47,186 bases of DNA from Alphaproteobacteria bacterium. Its GTDB lineage: Bacteria > Pseudomonadota > Alphaproteobacteria > DSM-16000 > Inquilinaceae. Shown piece by piece: positions 18,658 to 27,241 of the stretch. Location: NCBI GenBank assembly GCA_028277405.1, contig JANQGH010000040.1, positions 1-47,186 of the forward strand. Reading direction: 5' to 3'. The notes under the pieces are model-generated. The model was not told the DNA's origin, ran no database searches, and worked only from the letters and a program-made list of their open reading frames with translations. Position numbers and translations under genes: made by a program. Each line of letters starts with the position of its first letter. Position 1 is the stretch's first letter.

Positions 18658-19416
18658 GTGCAAGATCACATGTTGGATTTGGGCGACGGCACCCGGCTTG
18701 CGTGCCGTCGTCACCCGGCAGTTCCGAAGGGCGAACGGCCGACAATCGTGTTTTGTCCGGGCTTTCGATCGGTGATGTCGGGCATCAAGGGTGAGTTCCT
18801 GGCCGAGATGACGGCGAAGGAGGGGTTGGGTTACGCCTGTTTCGACTATCGTGGCCACGGCGCCTCGTCCGGCCGCTTCGAGGATGGAACGATCGGTGCC
18901 TGGCTGTCGGACTTGCTGGCGATCATCGACCAGGCAACGTCCGGTCCGCTGGTATTGGTGGGCTCGTCGATGGGGGCCTGGCTGGCCGTTCTGGCCGCGC
19001 GCGACCGGCCGGATCGGATCGCGGGGCTAATCGGTGTCGCCGCCGCGCCGGACCTGACGGAAGATCTGATCGCGGCGAAGATGGACGAGGCCGCCCGCTC
19101 GGCGATCGCGCTGGACGGCATCTGGTACCGACCGTCGGCGTACGAAGACGGCCCTTACCCGATCACCAAGAAGCTGTTGGACGAGGGGCGCAACCATCTG
19201 GTGCTGCGCGCGCCGATCGCGATCGATGCCCCAGTCAGGCTACTGCACGGCATCGCCGACCCCGACGTGCCCTGGCGGCAAAGTGAGCGCCTGATGATGG
19301 CGCTGACCAGCGACGATGTCCGCCTGACATTGATCAAGGATGGTGACCACCGCCTGTCGCGGCCCGCCGACCTGGCGCTCTTGGCGGATACGGTGAGGGA
19401 GCTGGCGATCCGCTAG
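18658..19416 (+). CDS. alpha/beta hydrolase, ABHD10-like
   Basis: A 252-residue alpha/beta hydrolase. GTG at 18658 with AGAAGAG upstream is taken as start; ATG at 18670 is possible. It shows PTIVFCPGFRSVMSG (oxyanion region), YACFDYRGHGASSGRF, the nucleophile elbow GSSMGAW with Ser near residue 102, an acid in LLHGIADPDVPW, and the catalytic His in IKDGDHRLSRP. The arrangement resembles ABHD10-type thioesterases and esterases. The true substrate is unknown. Its stop overlaps the stop of the next, convergent gene. Confidence 0.88.
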   Translation: MQDHMLDLGDGTRLACRRHPAVPKGERPTIVFCPGFRSVMSGIKGEFLAEMTAKEGLGYACFDYRGHGASSGRFEDGTIGAWLSDLLAIIDQATSGPLVLVGSSMGAWLAVLAARDRPDRIAGLIGVAAAPDLTEDLIAAKMDEAARSAIALDGIWYRPSAYEDGPYPITKKLLDEGRNHLVLRAPIAIDAPVRLLHGIADPDVPWRQSERLMMALTSDDVRLTLIKDGDHRLSRPADLALLADTVRELAIR

Positions 19417-19718
19417 GCGTACCGGCGGACCCGGCGGCGAAACAGGATCATCAGGATCAGCCCGAAGCCGGCCAGCACCAGCGCCGCTGGCCACAGCAGC
19501 ACGGTGACGATCGCCGGGTCCCACAGCCACGGCCAGACATAGCGCTGAATGGCGGCCTGGGCGCCATTCAAGCTGGATGGGTCGATCATGAACCACAGCT
19601 CGCCCAGCGGTTCGAGCCGGAAGGCCTCGCCATCGACCAGCCAGCGCCAGAGATCGTAGCCGAAGGCGGCGAGACCGGCGATGAAGAACAGCCGGCCGAT
19701 AATGCGGAAGATGACCAT
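19413..19718 (-). CDS. small inner-membrane protein
   Basis: A 101-residue membrane protein, family not recognised. ATG at 19718 (MVIFRIIGRLFFIAG) opens directly into the first membrane helix. A second hydrophobic stretch (IVTVLLWPAALVLAGFGLIL) precedes a basic tail FRRRVRRYA. The middle loop holds GELWFMIDPSSLN and YVWPWLWDP. It overlaps tail to tail with the hydrolase gene by four bases. Confidence 0.75.
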   Translation of the reverse strand: MVIFRIIGRLFFIAGLAAFGYDLWRWLVDGEAFRLEPLGELWFMIDPSSLNGAQAAIQRYVWPWLWDPAIVTVLLWPAALVLAGFGLILMILFRRRVRRYA

Positions 19719-19915
19719 GGGCGACGGGAGCGGTCGGTTTGTGGAGTGCCTTGGACGCCGCGGTGCGACGATCAAAAGGCCTGTGTGACAGAGGTATTAG
19801 ACAGCAAACGGCACCATTTGCACAGGCCCCGAAATCCGGACGCGACGACTGGTTGCAAATCAGGCAAGGACGTCTTGCGCCGCCACACCGCTGCCGCTAT
19901 CGTCCCGCCCGCGCT

Positions 19916-20006
19916 GGAGGGGTGGCCGAGTGGTTGAAGGCGCACGCCTGGAAAGTGTGTATGCGTTAACAGCGCATCGTGGGTTCGAATCCCATCCCCT
20001 CCGCCA
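19916..20006 (+). tRNA. tRNA-Ser (anticodon GGA)
   Basis: A class II tRNA with a long variable arm (TATGCGTTAACAGCGCATC). The acceptor GGAGGGG pairs with CCCCTCC. The anticodon stem CACGC/GTGTG, closed by one G-T pair, holds loop CTGGAAA (anticodon GGA), the T-loop is TTCGAAT, the discriminator is G and CCA is encoded. Its 3' end faces the catabolic region. Confidence 0.96.
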
Positions 20007-20014
20007 GCTTCTTT

Positions 20015-20200
20015 ATTGTCCGACCCGGAGACATAGGCGACACATTCTTGCCAAAAAGGGTTCTCGATGGGTTCCAGTCGGCAGGTGTCTTCGTCGAGGT
20101 ATCCGAGATCGTAGCTCATGAAGCTGGCGAGCCAGAGGCGATCGTCGAGCCCAAAGATATCATCGCGCCCGCGGGGACCATCGTGAACCCTCTGCGTCGG
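20015..20200 (-). pseudogene. transposase/integrase C-terminal remnant
   Basis: On the minus strand an open frame without a start reads FGLDDRLWLASFMSYDLGYL then DEDTCRLEPIENPF, ending YVSGSDN close to the tRNA-Ser end. The phrase resembles the C-terminal tail of DDE integrase-type transposases (pattern IWLVSFMDYDLGYFD...NPF). The rest of the element is missing, so this is a dead fragment. The family call is from memory of that tail pattern and is only moderately sure. Confidence 0.5.
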
Positions 20201-20419
20201 CCGCTCGCTGATATGGCGAAGGCCGCGCCCCGCCGCGCGAACAGTGATGGAAACAGTGTCCTGAACGTCTCGTCCGGGCGGTCACGGACCATATCTCCCG
20301 CTCACGCGCCGCTTTAAGAGATGCCGTCGAGCGATCGGTCATGTAAACGAGCGGGACGCTGGAATGCGGCGGCCTCGGACCGTCAGGCCGCGGCGAAACA
20401 CTGTGGCCTGCGCCTCAAG
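20201..20419. other. intergenic stretch between the transposase remnant and the GntR promoter
   Basis: No gene is seen between the transposase remnant and the GntR promoter region. Short frames here lack ribosome sites and protein-like composition. It may be further decayed mobile-element sequence. Confidence 0.3.
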
Positions 20420-20430
20420 CATACTGTATG
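20420..20430. promoter_or_regulatory. candidate GntR operator CATACTGTATG
   Basis: An 11-base dyad CATAC-T-GTATG lies about 95 bases ahead of the GntR gene. Related ATAC-n-GTAT sequences lie at 22363-22372, 28025-28033 and, imperfectly, 33764-33772, around the neighbouring catabolic and transport genes. The length and symmetry suit an FCD-type GntR dimer. This is inference from pattern only. Confidence 0.45.
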
Positions 20431-20525
20431 ACAAACCACATACGGCGTGCTATGCGGCCCTTCCCTGCACATTTCGAGGCAGGTTCGTAAAAGGTCTGCA
20501 TTAGAAAGAGGCGGATACGGTTCAG

Positions 20526-21233
20526 ATGTCCATGGTTACGGCACCGACTATCCCTGCCACCTGGCCACGACAGCCGAAACGACCAACCCTGGCCGAAACG
20601 ATCGCCGACACTGTTGCCGAGGCCATCGCCACCGGGCACCTGACCCCCGGTGAGCGTATTGTCGAACTCACCTTGGCCGATCAGATGGGCGTCAGCCGGG
20701 TTCCCGTGCGCGAGGCCCTGAAAGTGCTGCAAGCGCAAGGGATCATCACCGGCGGCGGCCATCGCGGCTACCGCGTGGCCGGATTCGATAACGAGACGGC
20801 GCACAACGTGGTCGAGCTGCGGCTGATGCTAGAATCAATCCTGCTGCGCGATGCCGTGCGCAACTGGCGCGACGGGCGCGGCGACCTCAGCGGTCTTCAT
20901 GCCGCGATCGATGCCATGCGGGTTGCCGCCAAGGTCGAGAACCGCACCGCGTCCCTGGCCGCCGACCTGGACTTTCACCGGGCCATCGGCGGGGCGGCCG
21001 GCAACGATGTCGCGGCCAAGCTGTGGGAAGCGATTGCGCGCCATGTGATGATCATCTTCAACAGGCCGGAGTATCGCGACGACGATCTGTCGGCCATTGT
21101 GCAGCAGCACGAGGCCTTCCTGGCTTTCATCGAAACCGCGATCGCCGAGAAGACCAGCGACACCGAGATCGAGCATGGCTTGCACGATCACCTGCTGCAG
21201 GTCTCGCGCGCCAAACGAGGGCAGGCGCCCTGA
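20526..21233 (+). CDS. GntR family regulator, FCD (FadR-type) subfamily
   Basis: A 235-residue repressor-type regulator. The N-terminal winged helix (about 25-85) shows LAETIADTVAEAIATGHLTPGERIVELTLADQ then MGVSRVPVREALKVLQAQG. The C-terminal FCD ligand domain shows VVELRLMLESILLRDAV, ADLDFHRAIGGAAGN and a metal-site pattern with Asp and His residues (DLDFH, VQQHEAFL, GLHDHLLQV). It is the only regulator next to the minus-strand transport and catabolic cluster and converges on its last gene. It probably senses a carboxylic-acid-type intermediate, as FCD proteins often do. Confidence 0.92.
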   Translation: MSMVTAPTIPATWPRQPKRPTLAETIADTVAEAIATGHLTPGERIVELTLADQMGVSRVPVREALKVLQAQGIITGGGHRGYRVAGFDNETAHNVVELRLMLESILLRDAVRNWRDGRGDLSGLHAAIDAMRVAAKVENRTASLAADLDFHRAIGGAAGNDVAAKLWEAIARHVMIIFNRPEYRDDDLSAIVQQHEAFLAFIETAIAEKTSDTEIEHGLHDHLLQVSRAKRGQAP

Positions 21234-21322
21234 CACAGAAAAGCTGGGCGACGCAAGGACACATCGTCGCTTAGGTCGATACTGCGAAGAGCGGTGCGCG
21301 GGGCGGCACCGGTGCGACTGCG

Positions 21323-22276
21323 TTAACCTCGAGACGGTGCGTGGCGGTCGGCCCAATGGCGCGCGATGTCTTCGCGCCGGCAAATCCAGACATCCTCATG
21401 CGCGTCGACATGGTCCAGAAACCGGGTCATGGCGCCGATCCGGGCGGGATGGCCCAGGATGCGCGCATGCATGCCCACCGACATCATGCGTGGCCGTGTC
21501 GCGCCCTCGGCATAAAGGATGTCGAAGGCATCGCGCAGCATCGCCGTGAACGACGCGGGATCGAGCAGCCCGCCGGCCAGAATCTTGGCGTCGTTGTGGA
21601 CCATCGTGTATGGAACGACCAGGTGGCTTCGGCCGCCGACGCCAACCCAATAGGGCAGGTCGTCGGCATAGCTGTCGCTGTCGTAGAGAAACCCGCCCTC
21701 TTCGACCAGGATCTGCCGGGTCGAGACGCTCGGGGCGTAGCGGCAGTACCAGCCCAACGGCCGGGTGCCGACGCTCTTGGTAATCGAGGCGACGCCATCA
21801 CGGATCGCCGCCCGCTCGTCGGCCAGTGACAAGCGGTAGTGTTCCTCCCAACGGTTGCCGTGGCCACACACGTCCCACCCGGACTCTCGGACGAGCGTTG
21901 CGGCGGCCGGGTTCCGCTCCAGCGCCCGCGCCGAAACGAAAGCCGTCAAGGGCAGGCGGCGCTCGGCGAAGAGGCGGGCGATCCGCCAAAGGCCCGCGCG
22001 GCTGCCATACTCGTACATGCTTTCGGCGGCGAGGTCTCGGTCGCCCTCGGGAACGCGCGGCGCACCGACCTCTGTCAGCGCTTTCTCCGACCGGCCATCG
22101 CCGTCGCCCACCGAATATTCGGCACCCTCCTCGATGTTGAGAACGAAGTTGAGCGCCAGGCGCGCGCCACCGGGCCAGTTGGCGTGCGGCGGTTTGGGGC
22201 CGTAGCCGATGAAGTCCCGATCGAGGTGGTTCGGGAGACGCGGGTCGTCGGCCTGTGGTTGGCCCGCACCCTTCAT
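21323..22276 (-). CDS. polysaccharide-deacetylase-fold hydrolase, PuuE/allantoinase-like
   Basis: A 317-residue NodB-fold hydrolase, probably cytoplasmic as no signal peptide is seen. It resembles PuuE-type allantoinases: DRDFIGYGPKPPHANWPGGA, LNFVLNIEEGAEYSVGDGD, SMYEYGSRAGLWRI, GHGNRWEEHY, LGWYCRYAPSVSTRQILVEE, then FLYDSDSYADDLPYW and a late MHARILGHPARI. PuuE enzymes hydrolyse cyclic amide (C-N) bonds, which fits the amidohydrolase neighbours better than polysaccharide deacetylation. No other allantoin genes are present, so the substrate is left open. A 14-base palindrome lies between it and the binding-protein gene upstream. Confidence 0.8.
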   Translation of the reverse strand: MKGAGQPQADDPRLPNHLDRDFIGYGPKPPHANWPGGARLALNFVLNIEEGAEYSVGDGDGRSEKALTEVGAPRVPEGDRDLAAESMYEYGSRAGLWRIARLFAERRLPLTAFVSARALERNPAAATLVRESGWDVCGHGNRWEEHYRLSLADERAAIRDGVASITKSVGTRPLGWYCRYAPSVSTRQILVEEGGFLYDSDSYADDLPYWVGVGGRSHLVVPYTMVHNDAKILAGGLLDPASFTAMLRDAFDILYAEGATRPRMMSVGMHARILGHPARIGAMTRFLDHVDAHEDVWICRREDIARHWADRHAPSRG

Positions 22277-22360
22277 GACCGATGGCTCGGCGTGGCCTCA
22301 GCCTTTCCGACCCGCATTGTGGTCGGAGCGTCGACTTTCATGGATCAGTTCCCAGCCGTT

Positions 22361-22374
22361 GGATACGCGTATCC
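22361..22374. promoter_or_regulatory. perfect palindrome GGATACGCGTATCC
   Basis: A 14-base perfect palindrome lies between the binding-protein gene (stop 22429) and the deacetylase gene (start 22276). Its ATAC-GC-GTAT core resembles the dyads at 20420 and 28025 except for a two-base centre. It is a candidate operator. Confidence 0.4.
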
Positions 22375-22428
22375 GGCCTCCACCTGGTCGGACGAAACGG
22401 GGCCGGCTTGGCGCCGGCCCCGCCACTG

Positions 22429-24021
22429 TCAACCCGCGGGCCGGATGTCGTAGAAGCGCACCTGCCACCGTCCGGGGGCGAACTGCACCCCGGTGATGTC
22501 GGCGTCATACGCGATCATCTGGGTTTGGTCGTGAATGGCCCAGAAAAGCGCCCGATCCATGATCCATTCCTGCACCTCGGCATAGAGCCGGTCCTGCTCA
22601 TCGGCGCTCGTGGCGCTGGTGGCGTCGGCCAGCATCTGATCGAGTTCGTCGGACGCAATGTGCATCCAGTTGAATTTGAAGTTGCCTGGCGAGGGAATGT
22701 TGTTCGAGTTGAACGGGATCGACAGGACCGCCGGACTGTTCGACACCCAGCGGATGGCGCCCATGTCGTATTCGTTGGCCATGATCAGCTCGTCCTGGCG
22801 CGCCTTGGTCACGTTCTCGACGTCCAGAACGATGCCGTTTTCCCGCAGTGCCGCTTGCAGCGCCACGCCGGTGTCCGGCTCCAGCAGCGAGACATAATGG
22901 ACCGAAAGGTCCTCGCCATCCTTTTCCCAGATGCCGTCGTCCCCCCGGGCCCAGCCGGCCTCGATCAACAATGATGCGGCGCCCTCCGGATCGTAGGGAT
23001 AGTACGCCTCGACGCCCGGCCAGTAGGACGGGGTGGCCGAGGACAGGACGCCATAGGCGGGCTCGCTGAGGCCGAAGAACAGGTTCTCGGTCAGCGTGTC
23101 GCGGTCCACGGACATGATGATGGCCTGGCGGACGGCCACATCGTCCAGCGGCCATTGCGAGGTGTTGAACATCATCGAAAACGGCAGGCCCGAAACGGTG
23201 CCGGCGATGGCCTCGAAATCGTCTGAGTCGCCAAGGCGGCGCAGGTCGAGCGGCGGTGTCAGGTCGACCATGGTCACCTCGCCGGCCTCCAGCGCGGCGA
23301 CCCGCGTCGCGGCGTTGGCGATGAAGCGATAGACGACGCGCTCCACCTGGCTCGGCCCGGTGTTCTCGAAGAACTCGGGCGCCCAGTTGTAGTCGTCGTA
23401 CCGCTCCATCACGATCTGCTCGCCCGGGCTCCATTCGACGAACTGGAACGGTCCGGTGCCGACCGGCGCACGGGCAAATTCGGTGTTGCCCATTTCCATC
23501 ACTGCGGTCGGGCTGACGGGGGCGAGATAGACCTCCGACAGCGCCTGTTCGATCGGCGGGTAGGGACGGGTGAAATGGACGACCAGTTCGGTGTCGCTGA
23601 TCACTTCGGTGCGGTCGTAGGGGCCGAGATAATCGATGGCACCCTGGGAGCCGGTCTCCGGATCGGCGATGGTGTCGAAGGTGAACTGGACCGCTTCGGC
23701 GTTGAACGGCGTGCCGTCGTGGAACGTGACGTCGTCCCGCAAGGTCAGCGAGATCGCCTGAAAGTCGTCGGCGATTTCCCAATCGGTGGCGAGACCGGGA
23801 TAGAGATTGCCGTCGCCGTCCGCCGCGATCAGCGTGTCGAACATCTGGATGATGGCCTGAATCTCATGCCGCGACTGGGTGATACGCGGATCGAGAAGCG
23901 CGGCGGAGGACCGGTCCTCGGCCCAGATAACGGTCAGCCCGTCGTCTTGCGCTGAGACGGGCGTGGCGACCGTCGAGGCAAGCGACAAGGCGAGTGCCGT
24001 GGAGAGCAATAGTTTGTTCAT
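22429..24021 (-). CDS. ABC transporter substrate-binding protein, family 5 (peptide/opine type)
   Basis: A 530-residue periplasmic solute-binding protein of the DppA/OppA family. The signal peptide MNKLLLSTALALSLAS ends near VSA-QDD. Family landmarks include ITQSRHEIQAIIQMFDTLI, a VTFHDGTPFNAEAVQFTFD segment (the SBP_bac_5 signature) and VGTGPFQFVEWSPGEQIV. It delivers ligand to the DppBC-type permeases encoded at 31851-33664, from which it is separated by the catabolic genes. It lies 24 bases after the first amidohydrolase gene. Confidence 0.93.
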   Translation of the reverse strand: MNKLLLSTALALSLASTVATPVSAQDDGLTVIWAEDRSSAALLDPRITQSRHEIQAIIQMFDTLIAADGDGNLYPGLATDWEIADDFQAISLTLRDDVTFHDGTPFNAEAVQFTFDTIADPETGSQGAIDYLGPYDRTEVISDTELVVHFTRPYPPIEQALSEVYLAPVSPTAVMEMGNTEFARAPVGTGPFQFVEWSPGEQIVMERYDDYNWAPEFFENTGPSQVERVVYRFIANAATRVAALEAGEVTMVDLTPPLDLRRLGDSDDFEAIAGTVSGLPFSMMFNTSQWPLDDVAVRQAIIMSVDRDTLTENLFFGLSEPAYGVLSSATPSYWPGVEAYYPYDPEGAASLLIEAGWARGDDGIWEKDGEDLSVHYVSLLEPDTGVALQAALRENGIVLDVENVTKARQDELIMANEYDMGAIRWVSNSPAVLSIPFNSNNIPSPGNFKFNWMHIASDELDQMLADATSATSADEQDRLYAEVQEWIMDRALFWAIHDQTQMIAYDADITGVQFAPGRWQVRFYDIRPAG

Positions 24022-24045
24022 GACGTGACCTTTCCCTGTTTTGGT

Positions 24046-25284
24046 TCAGTGAGGCAGCGAGGCGGCCTCTGCCCCGCCTTTGAAAACGCGCAACCGGTTG
24101 GGGTCGCGCAAAACGGTGATGTCGCCGACCGGATCGCCATCGACGACGAGGATGTCAGCCAGCTTGCCGGGGGTCAGGCGCCCGGCCTCGATCCCCATCA
24201 GATCGGCGCCTGAAGCCGTGGCGATGCCGATTGCCTCCAACGGGGTATAGCCCCCTTCGACGAACAGCTCGATCTCGCGGCCATTGTCGGCGCCGTGGCG
24301 CAGAAAGAAGCCGGCGTCCGAGCCTGCCGCCACGCGCACCCCGCGTGCCTTGGCGCGGGTCAGCCGGGGCCACTTGGCGGCCTCGCTTTCCTCGGCCCAG
24401 CGGCGGGTGAGCGCCGGGGCGTCGGGCTGGGCCCGGACATGGGCAGTCGAGGCTTCGTTGACGGCGAGCGTCGGCACCAGCCAGGTGCCCCGTTCCGCCA
24501 TCAGATCAAGCGTTGCATCGTCGGCCCAATGGGCGTGTTCCACCGTGTCGCAGCCCCCTTCGACGGCCGCGAGCAGGGGCGGTCCGCCCGAGGTATGGGC
24601 GGCGACCATGACGCCTTGCTCATGCGCTTCGTCACAGGCCGCGCGGATCTCCTCCACGGTCATCTCGAAACGGTAGAGGCGCTCGTCGCGGCGGTTCGAC
24701 ACGCAGGGGTTCAGCTTGATGAAGTCGGCCCCGCGCTTGAGCTGCGCGCGCACCCCGGTGCGGAACCCGTCGGCGCCCTCGCACACGCCGTTCATGTTTG
24801 CGAAGGCCATGTGGTCGGCAAAGCCGGGCTGGTCCATATGCCCGCCCGTAACGGTCAGGCCCAAGCCCGGCGCCAGGATGCGCGGGCCCTCGACCCGGCC
24901 GGCGGCTACCGCGCGGGCGAGGTCGATGATGGTGCCGCCCGGCGCGTGCATGTCGCGAACCGAGGTATAGCCATGGCGCAGGCTTTCCCGAGCGTAGCGT
25001 ACTGCCCGCAGCGCAATGGCGGGGTAGTTCAGCGTCGTGCTCTCGGCGCGAAAGGCGCGGTTGTCGGCTTGGCCGCTATAGGCCAGGTGAACATGGGCAT
25101 CCACCAGCCCCGGCATCAGGGTGCCGCCGGCCGGCGCCTCCACCACCTCCGCCCCCTGCGGCATGCCGATATCCGCCGCGCGACCGGCATCGAGGATGCG
25201 CTCGCCCTCCACCAGCACGGCAGCACCTTCGAGCGGCGGCGCCCCGGTGCCGTCGATCAGGCGGTCGGCGCGGAAGACGATCAT
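24046..25284 (-). CDS. amidohydrolase 1 (Lys-type metal-dependent, carboxypeptidase-like)
   Basis: A 412-residue TIM-barrel amidohydrolase related to imidazolonepropionase and the Xaa-Pro/Xaa-Arg carboxypeptidase group. I chose the ATG at 25284 (MIVFRADRLIDG) because it overlaps the previous stop as ATGA. Metal and catalytic residues are in place: HVH at 64-66, a candidate carboxylated lysine Lys190 (FIKLNPC), His230 (VAAHTSGG), His250 (VEHAHW) and Asp323 (GSDAGF). It should hydrolyse an amide bond, probably of an N-acyl amino acid or dipeptide-like compound. It is a tandem paralog of the next gene. Confidence 0.87.
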   Translation of the reverse strand: MIVFRADRLIDGTGAPPLEGAAVLVEGERILDAGRAADIGMPQGAEVVEAPAGGTLMPGLVDAHVHLAYSGQADNRAFRAESTTLNYPAIALRAVRYARESLRHGYTSVRDMHAPGGTIIDLARAVAAGRVEGPRILAPGLGLTVTGGHMDQPGFADHMAFANMNGVCEGADGFRTGVRAQLKRGADFIKLNPCVSNRRDERLYRFEMTVEEIRAACDEAHEQGVMVAAHTSGGPPLLAAVEGGCDTVEHAHWADDATLDLMAERGTWLVPTLAVNEASTAHVRAQPDAPALTRRWAEESEAAKWPRLTRAKARGVRVAAGSDAGFFLRHGADNGREIELFVEGGYTPLEAIGIATASGADLMGIEAGRLTPGKLADILVVDGDPVGDITVLRDPNRLRVFKGGAEAASLPH

Positions 25285-26537
25285 GTCGCCATCTCCTGCG
25301 GCCAAACGGTGGTCAGCGCGCCGCCACGCGCCACCTCCGCGCCGCCTTTCCACACCGCCATACGGGTGGCATCGCCGAGCAACGACAGATCGGCCAGCGG
25401 ATCGCCGTCGACCATCACCATGTCGGCCAGCCGTCCCGGCGCAAGGCGTCCGGCCTCGATACCCAGAATGTCGGCGTTGACGGCGGTGGCCGCAGTCAAG
25501 GCTTCTGCGGCCGTGTAACCACCCTCGGCCAGCAGCGCGACCTCGCGCCAGAACATCGTGGCATGGGGCATCATGAAGCCGGCATCGGTGCCCGCCCCGA
25601 CGCGAATGCCGGCCAGCCGCGCCTTGGCAAGCGAGACCCACTTGGCCTGCCGCGCCGCCTCCGACCAGGGCGGTATGTGGGTCAATCCCTGTTCGGCCAG
25701 CGGCACCTCAAACGTGCGCTCGTTGACGAGCAGTGTGGGCACGAGGAACGTGCCACGTGCCGCCATCAACTCGATACAGTCATCGTCGATCCAATGGGCG
25801 TGTTCGACGCAATCGACGCCGTTTGCCACGGTCGCGGTCAGCGGCGGTCCGCCTGACGTATGGGCGGCCACGATCATATCCTGGGCATGGGCCTCGTCGC
25901 AGGCGGCGGCGATCTCGTCCGGCGTCATTTCGGGCCGCCACCAGGTGCCTGGTCTCGTGTGCAGGCTGACGCATGAATTGATCTTGATGAAGCCGGCGCC
26001 GCGCCGCGCCTCGGTCCGCACGCCCTTGCGGAACCCGTCGGCACCGTCGCAGGGCGCGCGGGCGTCTTCCATGGACACGTGGTCGGGCAGGGGGGCATCC
26101 ATATGTCCGCCCGTCACCGTCAGGCCCCGCCCGCAGGCGAGGATTCGCGGGCCGACCAGATCGCCCTGATCAACCGCTCGGGCCAAATCGATCACAGCGC
26201 CCCCGGGGGCGGCCATGTCGCGCAGCGCGGTGATGCCGTGGCAGAGGCTGTCGCGCGCCCGTTCCGCAGCGCGCAGCGCGACCTCCGGATAAGGCTGGTC
26301 CATGGCCTCGGCCAGCATCGCCTCCCGGCCCGGCACGCCGCTGAAGGCCAGATGCACGTGGGCGTCGATCAGCCCTGGCAGCAGCGTCGGCGTGCGGTGC
26401 ACCCGCGCGCCCTCCGGCTGGCCCAGATCCGCCTGCCGGCCCACCGCCGCGATCCGGTCGCCCTCGACCAGGACGGCACCGCCCTCGATGACTCGCTCTC
26501 CGTCGAACACTTGCTCGGCCACGATCAGATGCCTCAT
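25281..26537 (-). CDS. amidohydrolase 2 (Lys-type metal-dependent, carboxypeptidase-like)
   Basis: A 418-residue paralog of the downstream amidohydrolase. The ATG at 26537 (MRHLIVAEQVFDG) overlaps the SDR stop as ATGA. It carries HVH at 60-62, Lys185 (FIKINSC), His226 (VAAHTSGG), His246 (VEHAHW) and Asp318 (GTDAGF). Shared segments such as TVTGGHMD and DLARAV show a duplication followed by divergence. The two could act on related stereoisomers or successive amide bonds. No signal peptide is seen, so action is cytoplasmic after import by the Dpp-type system. Confidence 0.87.
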   Translation of the reverse strand: MRHLIVAEQVFDGERVIEGGAVLVEGDRIAAVGRQADLGQPEGARVHRTPTLLPGLIDAHVHLAFSGVPGREAMLAEAMDQPYPEVALRAAERARDSLCHGITALRDMAAPGGAVIDLARAVDQGDLVGPRILACGRGLTVTGGHMDAPLPDHVSMEDARAPCDGADGFRKGVRTEARRGAGFIKINSCVSLHTRPGTWWRPEMTPDEIAAACDEAHAQDMIVAAHTSGGPPLTATVANGVDCVEHAHWIDDDCIELMAARGTFLVPTLLVNERTFEVPLAEQGLTHIPPWSEAARQAKWVSLAKARLAGIRVGAGTDAGFMMPHATMFWREVALLAEGGYTAAEALTAATAVNADILGIEAGRLAPGRLADMVMVDGDPLADLSLLGDATRMAVWKGGAEVARGGALTTVWPQEMAT

Positions 26538-27241
26538 GCGGCCAACTCCTGCACCAGGTCCCAAGCGCGGACATGGGTGTCGGTCAGCCCCCCGGCGTCC
26601 TGCAGCGCCAGATGGATAAAGGCGGGGGTCAGCGCGGTCGGATCCTTCCAGATCGCGCGAGCCTCGGGGCCATAGGTGGTCTCGCTCATCGCTGTGTGCA
26701 CCGGATGGCCCGGGGTGATGGTGTTGACGGCGACGTTGTAGGGTCGGAACTCAATGGCAAGCGCGCGCGACATGCCCTCAATGCCGAACTTCGAGGCGCA
26801 GTAGGCGGCCTCGTCATTGCCGCCCCGCACCCCGGCATTGGATGACACGTTGAGGATGCTGCCGGCACGGCGCGCCTTCATCCCCGGCGCCACGGCGCGG
26901 ATGCATAGAAACGGCGCGCGCAGATTGACGGCCATGAGATCGTCCCACGCCGCCACCGTCGTCGCCTCGACGGGGGTGAAGAAGATCACGCCGGCATTGT
27001 TCAGCAGCACGTCGATCCGGCCCGCCTCGGCTTCGATCCCGGAGAATGCGGCAGCCACGGCCGGTGCATCGCGCAGGTCCAGCGCGCGGGGCCGGAACGT
27101 CTCGGTCGCTGGCGGCAATTCATCGGACAGCCGGTCGAGCCCGTAGACGGTCGCGCCCTCCGCGCCATAGGCATGCGCAACCGCACGACCGATCCCGCGC
27201 GCGGCGCCTGTAACGACGCAGATCTTGCCCGCGAGCTTCAC
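26534..27241 (-). CDS. SDR family oxidoreductase 2
   Basis: A 235-residue short-chain dehydrogenase. It starts with GTG at 27241, overlapping the previous stop (GTGA); a longer in-frame ATG would read through the upstream SDR in the wrong frame. Cofactor motif TGAARGIG (about 11-18) is followed by acidic Asp after the second strand (YGLDRLSD), suggesting NAD. NNAG, the catalytic Ser in LNVSSNAG and YxxxK (YCASK) are present. The substrate is unknown. Confidence 0.88.
   Translation of the reverse strand: MKLAGKICVVTGAARGIGRAVAHAYGAEGATVYGLDRLSDELPPATETFRPRALDLRDAPAVAAAFSGIEAEAGRIDVLLNNAGVIFFTPVEATTVAAWDDLMAVNLRAPFLCIRAVAPGMKARRAGSILNVSSNAGVRGGNDEAAYCASKFGIEGMSRALAIEFRPYNVAVNTITPGHPVHTAMSETTYGPEARAIWKDPTALTPAFIHLALQDAGGLTDTHVRAWDLVQELAA

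Noticed and set aside
19979..20317. Plus-strand frame starting inside tRNA-Ser
   Set aside because: It begins within the tRNA gene and runs against the transposase-like minus frame.
24295..25518. 407-codon plus-strand frame opposite the first amidohydrolase
   Set aside because: The minus strand carries all catalytic motifs; the plus frame has shadow-like composition.
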